A DNA stretch of 64,000 nucleotides, taken from positions 98,224-162,223 of the forward strand of contig NZ_JOGO01000006.1 of assembly GCF_000719475.1 (NCBI RefSeq), written 5' to 3'. A model generated the notes under the pieces. It saw only the letters and a list, made by a program, of their open reading frames with translations, ran no database searches and was not told where the DNA came from. Within the stretch, counting starts at the first letter, position 1; every line of letters begins with the position of its first letter. This stretch comes from Streptomyces sp. NRRL F-5630 (GTDB lineage: Bacteria; Actinomycetota; Actinomycetes; Streptomycetales; Streptomycetaceae). Shown here piece after piece: positions 7,977 through 16,702 of this stretch. A program made the translations under genes and the position numbers.

Positions 7977-9049
7977 CAGCCGCCGCCTGGTCGTGGGGAG
8001 CCGTCCCCGTCCGCAGCGAGAGTGTTGAGGAGTGCCGCCGCCGTACGGGCGTCCCGTGTCGTCACGGCGAAGTCCCGGCCGTCGTCCCTGCGCACCACGA
8101 GCGCCTCGCCAGAGCGCAGGATGACTCCCGTCCCCCGTGGGCTCACCCGGTATCCCCAGCCGCCCCACTCCAGGGCCCTCACATGCTGTGCGCGGGCCGT
8201 GGCGACCTGATCGAGGGCGATACGGGTACGGGGCCAGGGGAGGTAGCCGGCGGCGACGGTGAGACCGTGCCGGTCGACGGTGACGCGCACCGTGCTCAGG
8301 GCGAAGGTCAGCAGCCCCGCGAGCAGGAGCGGCAGCCCCGCGCCGACAAGTCCGGCGGCGAGCAGCCCAGTACCGAGCAGGAATGCGCCAGCGCCGATCC
8401 CGGTGAGCACCGCCGAGGTGTTGTGCGCCGACCAGCCGGCCCGCTCCCCGGGGCGCAGCGTCAGCCGCTCAGCGGCGCCGGGCAACGAACCGGGCTCCGG
8501 CCCGCGCCAGGCCGGGGGCATCAGACGCCGCACCAGCGTCCCCACCGCGGCGGCCAGGAGGGCGGCGCCCAGCCCCGCCACCAAGTGCACCCAGGACAGC
8601 CGGACTTCCTTCCCGTCAGCGACCGCGTGCGCGTTCACGACGAGCACCGCGCTCAGCAGGTAGCCGAGCAGCCCCGCGGTTCCCCAACCCGTCGCCGTCC
8701 ACGCGCTCCGGAGGGCAAGGCTCGCGCCGGGGAGGGCGGTGCCGAGACCGAAGAGGAGCGCGAGGCCGCCGAACAGGGCGAGGCACACCCATGGATAGCT
8801 GCTCGTGGCGCCCCAGTCGTCGGCCGTGCCACCGCCGGAGAAGTGAGTGGCGATGCGGTCGCCGAGCCGGTCCCGCGTCCCCGAGAACAACGTGAGGGTG
8901 AGGGCGAGCCCGAGGACGAACGGTGCCGCTTCGAGCAGCACGCCCGGCCACCGGGCGCCTCCGCGACCGGTCCTCGTCCCGCTGCCCGTACCCGGCGGCC
9001 CGCCTGTCCCATCCCTGTCCGGCCCCTTGGCCTCGTATGCCCCGTACAC
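7976..9049 (-). CDS. DUF1648-type multi-pass membrane protein
   Basis: 357 residues from GTG 9049, with AAGGAG 5 bases upstream; GTG 9055 is an in-frame alternative too close to that site. After a Gly/Arg-rich N-terminus there are about six hydrophobic segments. The first extracytoplasmic loop (LGDRIATHFSGGGTADDWG) matches the DUF1648 pattern. A soluble C-terminal domain resembles the PH-like domain of these proteins (VRVTVDRHGLTVAAGYLPWP). Genes of this type are commonly paired with YtrA regulators and linked to cell-envelope stress; the exact function is unknown. Confidence 0.8.
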   Translation of the reverse strand: MYGAYEAKGPDRDGTGGPPGTGSGTRTGRGGARWPGVLLEAAPFVLGLALTLTLFSGTRDRLGDRIATHFSGGGTADDWGATSSYPWVCLALFGGLALLFGLGTALPGASLALRSAWTATGWGTAGLLGYLLSAVLVVNAHAVADGKEVRLSWVHLVAGLGAALLAAAVGTLVRRLMPPAWRGPEPGSLPGAAERLTLRPGERAGWSAHNTSAVLTGIGAGAFLLGTGLLAAGLVGAGLPLLLAGLLTFALSTVRVTVDRHGLTVAAGYLPWPRTRIALDQVATARAQHVRALEWGGWGYRVSPRGTGVILRSGEALVVRRDDGRDFAVTTRDARTAAALLNTLAADGDGSPRPGGG

Positions 9050-9105
9050 CGTCACTCCTTTCGTGCCGTACCGCAGGCGCCTTGCGCGCCTCCCCGTCGT
9101 ACGAC

Positions 9106-9128
9106 TTGTTCGCAATCTATGCGAACAA
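9106..9128. promoter_or_regulatory. Palindromic operator for the YtrA-type regulator
   Basis: TTGTTCGCA (9106-9114) and TGCGAACAA (9120-9128) form a perfect 9-bp inverted repeat around ATCTA, 57 bases upstream of the GTG at 9049. The site is AT-rich against a GC-rich background and sits where the promoter should be. Assignment to the regulator at 7593 is inference from position and family habit. Confidence 0.7.
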
Positions 9129-9391
9129 CTGACGAGGTACTTCCCGCCGAACAGCCCTTCGAACCCTGACGCGCGAAAAAACTCGCCCGAGATACGGAAC
9201 GCATCCCTCCGCATCTCGCACGGATCTTTTTCACGGGCCGGGAACTCGCCCCGTCCGGCGGCCGTTGGACCGGACACACGAACACACACAGACACACATG
9301 GCGCACTCGCGGACAAGTGGCGTGAACAGGCCGGATCCCACTGGCCGACAGGCCACCGACGGGGTGCGCGGAAGCAGAAGGGGGTCTTCTC

Positions 9392-9625
9392 ATGGCGGGT
9401 TTTCTCGACCGGGCGAAGGAACAGGCGCAGCGCGGCCTCGCGCAGGGCAAGCAGAAGTACGACGACGTGCAGACCCAGCGCGCGGGGAGCGAGTTGCTGA
9501 AGAAGCTCGGCGCCGCGTACTACGCGGAACGCCGGGGCAGCGGTGACCCGGCGGCCACGCAGCGCGCCCTGGAGGCCGTGGAGTCCCACATAGCCACGCA
9601 CGGCGACGGTTTCCTGCCCCGCTGA
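9392..9625 (+). CDS. Small conserved-looking helical protein
   Basis: 77 residues from ATG 9392, with an AGAAGGGGG site 8 bases upstream. It begins MAGFLDRAKEQAQRGLAQGK, an amphipathic helix with many Gln and Lys, and ends with a second helix (ATQRALEAVESHIATHG). No membrane segment or catalytic motif is present. It may be cytoplasmic and DNA- or membrane-surface-associated, but nothing specific can be claimed. The gap 9050-9391 upstream holds the palindromic operator and the promoter of this gene. Confidence 0.65.
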   Translation: MAGFLDRAKEQAQRGLAQGKQKYDDVQTQRAGSELLKKLGAAYYAERRGSGDPAATQRALEAVESHIATHGDGFLPR

Positions 9626-9688
9626 GCCGGGGCGGGCCCCGCACGACCCGTCCGCACACGCGAGCGATTCGGGGACGACAATGGGGCG

Positions 9689-10660
9689 ATGCCGTCCGCA
9701 GTCTTCCCCGGCGCCTCGCAGCCGGAGTCTCCCGCCCCGCTCGTCGAGCGGCTGGGCTCACCCGCCCTGCCCTCCCCCTTGCAGGAGGTCGTGGACGCGC
9801 CCTTCGCCCGCCGGGGAGTGCGTCTCTTCCTGAAGCGGGACGATCTCGTGCACCCGGAGATCGCCGGGAACAAATGGCGCAAACTGGTCCCGTCTCTCGC
9901 GGGGCTGGCCCCTGGGCAGACGCTCGTGACCTTCGGCGGAGCCTGGTCCAGCCACCTGCGAGCCACGGCCGCCGCGGGGCGGCTGCTCGGAGTGCCCACG
10001 GTGGGTCTGGTGCGGGGCGACGAGCTGGCCACGCGGCCGCTCAACCCGGCGCTGGAGCGCTGTCACGCGGACGGCATGCGCCTCCACTTCGTGGACCGCT
10101 CCCGGTACCGGAGCAAACGGGACCCGGAGACGTTGCGCTCCCTGCTGCGCGAAGCCGGTGCCGTTCGCCCCTACCTCATACCGGAGGGCGGGAGCAGCCC
10201 GGCGGCCGTACGCGGGTGCGCCGAGCTGGGGAGGGAGCTGCGGGGGCGGGCCGACGTGGTCGCGCTCGCCTGCGGCACCGGGGGAACGCTGGCGGGCCTC
10301 GCGGCCGGGCTGGAGCCGGGAAGCCGGGCGCTGGGCATCCCGGTGGTGAAGGGCGGCTTCCTCGCGGACGAGGTGCGCTCGCTGCACTCCGCGGCCTTCG
10401 GCTCCGCCGTGGGCTCCTGGTCCCTGGACGAGCGCTTTCACGCGGGGGGCTACGGCCGCCTGCCAGCCGCACTCGACCGCTTCGCCCTGGACTTCGAGGA
10501 CCGCCACGGACTCCCGGTGGAGCGCCTCTACGTCGCCAAGCTCCTCCACGCCCTCACGCGCCTCGCCGAGGAGGACGCGTTTCCCCCGGGCACCCGCGTG
10601 GCAGCCGTGATCACGGGCGCGCCGGGGCCGGGACTCAGCTCCGGCCTGCGCACCGGCTGA
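9689..10660 (+). CDS. PLP-dependent ACC deaminase / D-cysteine desulfhydrase family enzyme
   Basis: 323 residues from ATG 9689. The PLP lysine lies in EIAGNKWRKLVPSL, the substrate loop is FGGAWSSHLRATAAA, and the phosphate-binding loop is ACGTGGTLAG. These are the marks of the ACC deaminase/D-cysteine desulfhydrase group in fold type II. The bacterial enzymes release ammonia or sulfide from small amino acids in the cytosol. The substrate cannot be decided here; D-cysteine desulfhydrase is more usual in non-rhizosphere strains. It stands alone, 63 bases after the small gene. Confidence 0.85.
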   Translation: MPSAVFPGASQPESPAPLVERLGSPALPSPLQEVVDAPFARRGVRLFLKRDDLVHPEIAGNKWRKLVPSLAGLAPGQTLVTFGGAWSSHLRATAAAGRLLGVPTVGLVRGDELATRPLNPALERCHADGMRLHFVDRSRYRSKRDPETLRSLLREAGAVRPYLIPEGGSSPAAVRGCAELGRELRGRADVVALACGTGGTLAGLAAGLEPGSRALGIPVVKGGFLADEVRSLHSAAFGSAVGSWSLDERFHAGGYGRLPAALDRFALDFEDRHGLPVERLYVAKLLHALTRLAEEDAFPPGTRVAAVITGAPGPGLSSGLRTG

Positions 10661-11121
10661 GGGCCGCGAGCGGACGCGAGGCGCGCGGCCATCCGTGAGG
10701 CGCGCGGCCGTCCGCGAACCGCCGGGGTCTGGGGCAGCCGTGTGCGCCGACCACAGGCGGGGGCGCAGTCGTGCGCGAGGCAGCGGCGGCGTGCAGCCGT
10801 GCGGGAGCCGGGGACGCGTGGACCTCGCGCCGAGCCGTGACCGGACGGCCGGGCAGGGCGTGTCCCTACTGGGGCCCGGTGGGCAGTGCTCCGCCAGGGG
10901 TCGAAGGCGTGCGCTTGAGGCTCGGGCAGCGCTGCCGCACCGCGAACCGCGCGGCGGCGGCCTCGCTCCCCCGCTGCCGCACAGGCGCGCCGCTCCGCAC
11001 TGCCTCCCGGGGGCCCGCTCCCCGGCGACCGCTGAACCTGCCGCCGGATGCAAGCCCCACCCCAGCACAGCAGCGCTGTCCGCAACTCGCCCGGCCCGGC
11101 TACCGCGCCCCCCACGCCCCG
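10661..11121. repeat. Gap with a 19-bp tandem duplication
   Basis: GAGGCGCGCGGCCATCCGT (10678-10696) is followed directly by a copy with two changes (10697-10715). The rest of the gap between convergent genes shows no gene or clean terminator, only GC-rich low-complexity DNA. Confidence 0.5.
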
Positions 11122-12720
11122 TCAGTCCCCGGCCTCCTCGCGGTATGCCGCCGCCTCCTCCAAGTCCAGCCGGCGCAGGAGGGTGCGGAGCATCTCGTCG
11201 TCGATGCGGCGGTGGTCGCGGAGTTCGACGAAGACGGCTCGTTCGGCGCCGATCATCTCGCGGGAGAGCCGACGGTAGGTGTCGTCGGCGGACTCGCCCT
11301 CGTCGTTGACGGCGCCCAAGCGCTCCCAAGGGGCGTTCCTGCGGCGTTCCAGGACGGTGCGCAGGCGGTCCAGGAGGGGGCCGGGGAGGGTGTTGCCCTC
11401 CTCGGCGAGGAGCGCTTCGAGGCGTTTCTCGGCGGCGGTGGACGCCTCGCTCTGGGCCTGCGCCTCGATGAGCGTGTCACGGCGGGTGTCGCGTGACGGG
11501 AGCCGGAGCAGCCGGATGATCGGCGGCAGCGAGACGCCCTGCACGACGAGCGTGCCGATGACGGTCGTGAAGGTGAGGAAGAGGATCAGGCTGCGGGCGG
11601 GGAAGTCCGAGCCGTCGTGGACGGTCACCGGGATGGAGAAGGCGATGGCGAGCGAGACGACACCCCGCATCCCCGCCCAGCCGATGACGAAGGGCCCCTT
11701 CCAGGTGGGTTCGGGTTCGCGGCGGCGCACGCGCGCGGAGAGGAAACGGGGCAGGTAGGTGGCCGGGTAGACCCAGACGAAGCGGGTCGCCACGACGGCG
11801 AGGAAGAGGGCGAGCGCGTACCAGATGACGATCGGGCTGTCGTACTGACCGAGGTCTTCGAGAACGACGGGGAGTTGGAGACCGATGAGGGCGAAGACGG
11901 CGGACTCCAGGATGAAGGCGACCATCCGCCACACAGCGTCCTCCTGGAGCCGCGTGGCGAAGTCGACCTGCCAGGAACGGTGGGCGAGGTACAGGGCGAC
12001 GACGACCACTGCCAGCACGCCCGAGCCGCCGAACTTCTCGGCCACGGCGTAGGCGAAGAAGGGGGTGAGCAGGGACAGGCTGTTCTGGAGCAGCGCCTCC
12101 GTGAGGTGGGTGCGCAGCCAGTGCAGGGGGACCATCAGGACCAGGCCGACGGCGATGCCGCCGAAGGAGGCGAGCAGGAACTCGCCGATCCCCTCGCCCC
12201 AGCTCGCTCCCTCCCCGACCGCTGCGGCGACGGCGACCTTGTAGGCGGTGATCGCGGTGGCGTCGTTCACGAGGGACTCGCCCTGGAGGATCGTCGTGAT
12301 CCGGGCCGGCAGCCCCACCCTGCGGGCGACGGCGGTCGCGGCGACGGCGTCCGGCGGAGCGATCACGGCGCCGAGGACGAGGGAGGCGGTGAGCGGGAGT
12401 TCGGGAACGAGGCGGTAGATGACGTAGCCGACGGCGAGGGTCGCGAAGAGCACGTACCCCACGGAGAGGAGGCCGATGGCGCGGGCGTGCGCGCGCAGGC
12501 CGAGGTAGGAGCTGTCCGCGGCGGCGGTGTAGAGCAGCGGGGGCAGGAGGAGAGGCAGGACGATCTCGGGATCGAGGCTGTAGTCCGGGACGCCCGGCAG
12601 GTAGGAGACGGCGAGCCCCACCGTGACGATCAGCAGCGGGGCCGGGATCGGGGTGCGGCGCGCGGCTCCCGCCACGGCGGCGCTTCCGGCGACGAGGAGC
12701 AGCACGGGCAGGGCGTCCAT
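11122..12720 (-). CDS. Na+/H+ antiporter, CPA1 family
   Basis: 532 residues from ATG 12720, with AAGGAG about 10 bases upstream. Twelve or so membrane segments fill residues 1-400. The transport-site signature is visible in GAVIAPPDAVAATAVARRVG and the next helix LQGESLVNDATAITAY, which carries the conserved ND pair. The C-terminal 120 residues are soluble and helical (TAAEKRLEALLAEEG ... ELRDHRRIDDEMLRTLLRR), probably regulatory. It exchanges cytoplasmic Na+ for protons and helps pH and salt balance. The UBP zinc-finger gene is divergent at 13276. Confidence 0.9.
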   Translation of the reverse strand: MDALPVLLLVAGSAAVAGAARRTPIPAPLLIVTVGLAVSYLPGVPDYSLDPEIVLPLLLPPLLYTAAADSSYLGLRAHARAIGLLSVGYVLFATLAVGYVIYRLVPELPLTASLVLGAVIAPPDAVAATAVARRVGLPARITTILQGESLVNDATAITAYKVAVAAAVGEGASWGEGIGEFLLASFGGIAVGLVLMVPLHWLRTHLTEALLQNSLSLLTPFFAYAVAEKFGGSGVLAVVVVALYLAHRSWQVDFATRLQEDAVWRMVAFILESAVFALIGLQLPVVLEDLGQYDSPIVIWYALALFLAVVATRFVWVYPATYLPRFLSARVRRREPEPTWKGPFVIGWAGMRGVVSLAIAFSIPVTVHDGSDFPARSLILFLTFTTVIGTLVVQGVSLPPIIRLLRLPSRDTRRDTLIEAQAQSEASTAAEKRLEALLAEEGNTLPGPLLDRLRTVLERRRNAPWERLGAVNDEGESADDTYRRLSREMIGAERAVFVELRDHRRIDDEMLRTLLRRLDLEEAAAYREEAGD

Positions 12721-13275
12721 GGGCGCGGGTTTCTCCTTGGGAGGGACGTGGGCGGCGGACGTACGGGCGGGCGGGCGGCGCGAGGTGGAGCACGACAGAG
12801 GTACGGAGTGGTGGACAGACGGGAAGGTTACGGGCGGGAACGGTACGGGCCGCGGGCGGGACGCCGGGCGCAGGAGGCGAGGCGCGCGTGTTCCGCACGG
12901 ACGGGCGTGACCGACGTGCCCGGCGTCGGGACAGGCGCGGGCGTGCGGGGCCGACGAGGAGGGGAAGGGGACCGAACGGGCGTGCGGGGTCGGGGCGGAG
13001 ACCGAGCGGAGGGGCGAGGTCGGGGCGGACGGGGAGCGGCCAGGAGGCGCGGACAGACACCCGGGCGGGCGGGAACAGGGTGGGTGGCTTCCGGGGACGG
13101 GGCCGGTGGTGGAGCCGTGGCGGGCGGGGCGGACGGGTCTGTCGTAGTCTGACAATCTTGACCTCCCTGCCTCACTCCACGTAGGTGTCCGCGCGAAATG
13201 GCGGGTGTCACCGGGTGGGCGCGGGGGTGTCGGTGGCGTCCCGGCAGGGGCCGGGCGCCGGACGAGGAGCACGTG
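12721..13275. other. Divergent promoter gap, no gene seen
   Basis: This GC-rich stretch lies between the antiporter start and the zinc-finger gene. Open frames on both strands are compositional. A short AT-richer patch at 13141-13170 (GTCTGACAATCTTGACC) is the most promoter-like part for the plus-strand gene. Confidence 0.4.
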
Positions 13276-13539
13276 GTGTTGAAGGACTGCCCCCACCTGC
13301 CCGGGCTGCCGGAGCCGGAGCCCGAGGCGTTGAGCGAGACCTGCCTCGAATGCCTGGCGGTGGGCAGCCACCCGGTGCAGCTGCGCAAGTGCCTCGTGTG
13401 CGGCCGGGTGAGTTGCTGCGATTCCTCCCCGTACCGGCACGCCACCGCGCACTTCGACGAGACGGGTCACGCGGTGATGCGCTCGTTCGAGCCGGGCGAG
13501 GACTGGCGCTGGTGCTACGTGGACAACTCGCTCGTCTGA
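13276..13539 (+). CDS. UBP-type zinc-finger protein
   Basis: 87 residues from GTG 13276, chosen because GAGGAG lies 6 bases upstream; an ATG at 13198 would add 26 Arg-rich residues without a good site. Zinc ligands are spread as in the ZnF-UBP fold: DCPHL, ETCLECL, RKCLVCGRVSCCDSS, YRHATAHFDETGHAV. In eukaryotes this domain binds the free C-terminus of ubiquitin. In actinobacteria small versions occur next to, or fused with, CPA1 antiporters, so a link to the divergent antiporter is plausible. Its ligand is unknown. Confidence 0.85.
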   Translation: MLKDCPHLPGLPEPEPEALSETCLECLAVGSHPVQLRKCLVCGRVSCCDSSPYRHATAHFDETGHAVMRSFEPGEDWRWCYVDNSLV

Positions 13540-13604
13540 ACCCCCGCCGCCCCCGCCCGGGGCCGCCCCAGGCCGAAGAGGTCTGAGCGCGACGGACCGG
13601 GGAA

Positions 13605-13630
13605 GGTTCGATGGGGCGGGGGTTGGGTAC
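13605..13630 (+). promoter_or_regulatory. SigB/SigH-type promoter before the antisigma-sigH operon
   Basis: GGTT (13605-13608), a 16-base spacer and GGGTAC (13625-13630) match the SigB-family consensus GNNT-N14-16-GGGTAC/T. It lies about 210 bases upstream of the antisigma start. In S. coelicolor the sigH operon has an autoregulated promoter of this type, which fits. Confidence 0.6.
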
Positions 13631-13841
13631 GTCACCCCGGCATCGCGTCGCGCGGATGGAGGGCGCCGCAACGCCCCACCGATCGTGCCCACGGTTTTAC
13701 GACGAGTGACGCGAGGGCCGGGGGTCCCCGGGACAGGGGGCCCGGGTGCGCGGTAGCGTCACGGCTGAACGACGAGGCATGCGATCCGGGGGTGCACACC
13801 CCTGGAGCCCCGAAAGAGCTTGTACCACCTTGGAGGTGAGG

Positions 13842-14255
13842 GTGTCCCCTATCGCAGGCGAGCCCGGGACCGAGGACTTCGTGGAAGTCCGGCTGCCGGC
13901 TGCGGGTGCCTACCTGTCGGTGCTGCGGACGGCGACGGCCGGTCTCGCGGCGCGTTTGGACTTCACCCTCGACGAGATCGAGGATCTGCGGATCGCGGTC
14001 GACGAGGCGTGCGCGATCCTGCTGCAGCAGGCGGTACGGGGCTCCGTGCTCCGCTGCGTGTTCCGGCTGATCGGTGACGCGCTGGAGGTGATCGTCTCAG
14101 CGCCGACCACGGACGGACGGGCTCCGGAGCGGGACACCTTCGCGTGGACGGTGCTGTCCGCGCTCGCGGGGAAGGTGGAGTCGTCGGTGTCCGAGGACAA
14201 GACGGTGTCCATCTCCCTCTACAAGCAGCGCGGTGCCGGACCCGGTCCGGTCTGA
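13842..14255 (+). CDS. prsH: Antisigma factor of the RsbW/PrsH (UshX) type
   Basis: 137 residues from GTG 13842, with GGAGG 5 bases upstream; an in-frame start at 13746 lacks a site. The GHKL ATPase fold is recognisable by LDEIEDLRIAVDEACAILLQ (N-box region) and the later FAWTVLSALAGKVESS. RsbW-type proteins bind and block a SigB-family sigma factor and phosphorylate an anti-antisigma. The stop lies just before the sigma gene, and the order antisigma-sigma matches prsH-sigH of S. coelicolor. The gap 13540-13841 upstream holds the SigB-type promoter. Confidence 0.85.
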   Translation: MSPIAGEPGTEDFVEVRLPAAGAYLSVLRTATAGLAARLDFTLDEIEDLRIAVDEACAILLQQAVRGSVLRCVFRLIGDALEVIVSAPTTDGRAPERDTFAWTVLSALAGKVESSVSEDKTVSISLYKQRGAGPGPV

Positions 14256-14274
14256 GAGGGACGGGGGCGGGCCG

Positions 14275-15543
14275 GTGCGTGAGAAGAAGCGGGACCCCGC
14301 CCGGGACCGTCCGCGTGAGGCCGACGCGGGCGGGACCGGGGCACCCACACCGGCCGGTCCCCCGCGGACCGGCCGGGCGCCGGGCCCGGCGGGCGGCTCC
14401 GGCGCAGAAGCGCCCGGGGCGGGCGACGGCGGACGGGGGAACGAGCGAGGGGGTCTTCCTGACCCCAGGGACGCGGTGGAGCGGGCGGGACGAATGAGCG
14501 AGCAGGAGCACCCGCAGGGGGAGCGCGAGCCGGCCGGCACGGGGCAGGCCCTGTCGTCGGCAGGGCAGCCGGTGCACGAGGGGGAGCCGTCGGCGGTACG
14601 GGGCGAGGCTCCCGTAGGGCCCGTACGGAACGAAGCCGCCCCCGAGGACACCGGGCTGCACGAGCACACCCCGCCGGACGACGAGGCCGCACCACACGAG
14701 GAGGCCGCGCCGCACGACGAGAGCGACGTTGCCGAGGAGGCCGTTCCCGGGCGGGCGGGGCACGCTCGTGTCCGCAGCGCGCGGGAGAACGAGGACCGCA
14801 ACGAGGCGCGGGCACTCTTCGTACAGCTGCGGACGCTGGAGCCGGAGTCGGCCGCGTACGCGGAGCTGCGCAACCGGCTCGTACGGATGCACCTGCCGCT
14901 CGTGGAGCACCTCGCGCGGCGTTTCCGCAATCGCGGCGAACCGCTCGACGACCTGACGCAGGTCGCGACGATCGGTCTGATCAAGTCGGTGGACCGCTTC
15001 GACCCGGAGCGCGGCGTCGAGTTCTCCACGTACGCGACCCCGACCGTCGTCGGCGAGATCAAACGGCACTTCAGGGACAAGGGCTGGGCGGTACGGGTAC
15101 CGCGCCGGCTCCAGGAGCTGCGGCTCTCGCTCACCTCGGCGACGGCGGAGCTGTCGCAGCAGCACGGGCGTTCACCGACGGTGCACGAGCTGGCGCAGCG
15201 GCTCTCCATCTCCGAGGAGGAGGTGCTGGAGGGACTGGAGTCCGCGAACGCCTACAGCACGCTCTCGCTCGACGTCCCCGACACCGACGACGAGTCGCCC
15301 GCGGTCGCCGACACGCTCGGCGCGGAGGACGAGGCGCTGGAGGGGGTCGAGTACCGGGAGTCGCTCAAGCCGCTCCTGGAGGACCTGCCGCCGCGCGAGA
15401 AGCGGATTCTGCTGCTGCGGTTCTTCGGGAACATGACGCAGTCGCAGATCGCGCAGGAGGTCGGCATCTCCCAGATGCACGTCTCGCGCCTCCTCGCCCG
15501 CACACTGGCCCAGCTCCGCGACAGGCTCCTCGTGGAGGAGTGA
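14275..15543 (+). CDS. sigH: RNA polymerase sigma factor, SigH type, with long N-terminal extension
   Basis: 422 residues from GTG 14275; an in-frame GTG 14233 overlaps the antisigma gene and an ATG at 14494 would give 349 residues. The first 180 residues are acidic, Pro/Gly-rich and low complexity. The SigB-family core follows: region 2 (RNRLVRMHLPLVEHLARRF, then DLTQVATIGLIKSVDRFDP), region 3, and region 4 (RILLLRFFGNMTQSQIAQEV). S. coelicolor SigH is made as several isoforms from different starts and by processing, and this gene has the same layout. Role: stress response and development, held by the antisigma next door. Confidence 0.85.
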   Translation: MREKKRDPARDRPREADAGGTGAPTPAGPPRTGRAPGPAGGSGAEAPGAGDGGRGNERGGLPDPRDAVERAGRMSEQEHPQGEREPAGTGQALSSAGQPVHEGEPSAVRGEAPVGPVRNEAAPEDTGLHEHTPPDDEAAPHEEAAPHDESDVAEEAVPGRAGHARVRSARENEDRNEARALFVQLRTLEPESAAYAELRNRLVRMHLPLVEHLARRFRNRGEPLDDLTQVATIGLIKSVDRFDPERGVEFSTYATPTVVGEIKRHFRDKGWAVRVPRRLQELRLSLTSATAELSQQHGRSPTVHELAQRLSISEEEVLEGLESANAYSTLSLDVPDTDDESPAVADTLGAEDEALEGVEYRESLKPLLEDLPPREKRILLLRFFGNMTQSQIAQEVGISQMHVSRLLARTLAQLRDRLLVEE

Positions 15544-15966
15544 GAGGAGCGCCGCGCGACGGTACCGCCGAAGGCTCCGCGCCCGGCGCGCGGGGGCGCG
15601 AGCGAGGGAAGGGCAACTGTGGGGTGCCGTCGCCGCGGGGAGCGCTTGGCTGGGACGGCCCGGCGCTCGCGCGTGCCCGTGCCCAGCACGTTCTCCGTGG
15701 ACAAGTCCTGAGCCGGTCGTCGTGCGCCACGGGGTGGGCGGGAGGCCGGTCAGGTCCGCACGGTGGCGGCCGGGGTGCCCCGCAGGGTGCCGTGCGGAGC
15801 CGACGGGTGGGGGCGACGCTCAGGTCGTCCCGTACGGCTGTTGCCAGGGCCTCGCAGGAAAGCCCACAGGCACCGTGCAGGCGGCGCTCCGGTAGGACGT
15901 CGTTGAGGACGGGGCGTCGCTCAGGACGCGGCGTTCGCTCAGGACGCGGCGTCGCTCGGGGCGCGG
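15544..15966. repeat. Gap with triplicated 18-bp unit containing a stop codon
   Basis: The gap 15544-15938 has no gene. At its right end the unit GCGTCGCTCAGGACGCG occurs three times with small changes (about 15915-15966) and runs into the end of the minus-strand gene. Read on the minus strand, the first two units met after the gene's last codons each carry TGA, so the stop codon is duplicated. Confidence 0.55.
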
Positions 15967-16367
15967 ATGCCGAGGGTCTCGGTGGTCTCCTTGTTGAGGA
16001 GGCACACGAGGCCCGCGACGGAGGCGGCGGCGAGTGCGATGCCGCCGGGGATGAACATGCTGTCCGTCTTGAGCAGCGTCCACGCGACCGGGAGGCCCAT
16101 GAGCTGGGTGATGACGGCCGGGCCCCGACTCCAGCGGCGCAGGCGCCACAGGCCGCGCGCGGCGATCCCGGGGATGGCGCCGAGGACGATGAGCATGAGG
16201 CCGACCGTGGCCGTGTCCCCCTGGTCGCCGGAGCCCGCCAGGCCACGGATGAGGACGTAGAGACCACCGACGACGAGGGCGAGGGATTCCAGGGCGCAGA
16301 CGAGGGTGGCGAGGAAGAGACGCCGGGGGCGGTGCGGGGGTGCGGTGGAAGTCTGCTCGCTGCTCAC
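15939..16367 (-). CDS. Small integral membrane protein
   Basis: 142 residues from GTG 16367 (VSSEQTSTAPPHRPRRLFLA); the ribosome site is weak. Four hydrophobic segments lie near residues 17-40, 52-72, 82-98 and 104-125. No family-specific motif is seen. The gene ends in the triplicated repeat. It is divergent from the diacylglycerol-kinase gene. In related chromosomes an integral-membrane gene occupies this place between sigH and the kinase, which supports its being real. Confidence 0.7.
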   Translation of the reverse strand: MSSEQTSTAPPHRPRRLFLATLVCALESLALVVGGLYVLIRGLAGSGDQGDTATVGLMLIVLGAIPGIAARGLWRLRRWSRGPAVITQLMGLPVAWTLLKTDSMFIPGGIALAAASVAGLVCLLNKETTETLGIRAPSDAAS

Positions 16368-16702
16368 GGAGCCAGGGTAGCGGGGCGGGGGTGGGGGATG
16401 ACCCCTAGGGGTGTCCCTTACATGCTGGTTTCTCCCCCTGGGGCCCACAACGCGCGAGGTGGCGGCTTGAGTTCCCGCCGGGGAGCCGGGCCGGAGTTCC
16501 CGCCGACGAGCCCGGCCCCGCGCCCCGCACCCGACACCCCGCGCCCCGCACCCGACACCCCGCGCCCCGCACCCGGTACCCCGCGCCCCGCAACCGATGC
16601 CCCCCGCTCCGCTCGCCCCCAGCCACCTCAGCACCGCCCCCACCCCGTGCGCAGGTGGGTGCGTGGGGGCGGGGGGCGCTACCGATGGGTACTCTGCCTT
16701 TC
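16368..16702. repeat. Four tandem 21-bp repeats in divergent promoter gap
   Basis: Four head-to-tail copies of GCGCCCCGCACCCGACACCCC lie at 16520-16540, 16541-16561, 16562-16582 and 16583-16603. The first two are identical and the last two have two to four changes. Copy number could vary between strains. The gap holds the promoters of both flanking genes. Confidence 0.8.
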
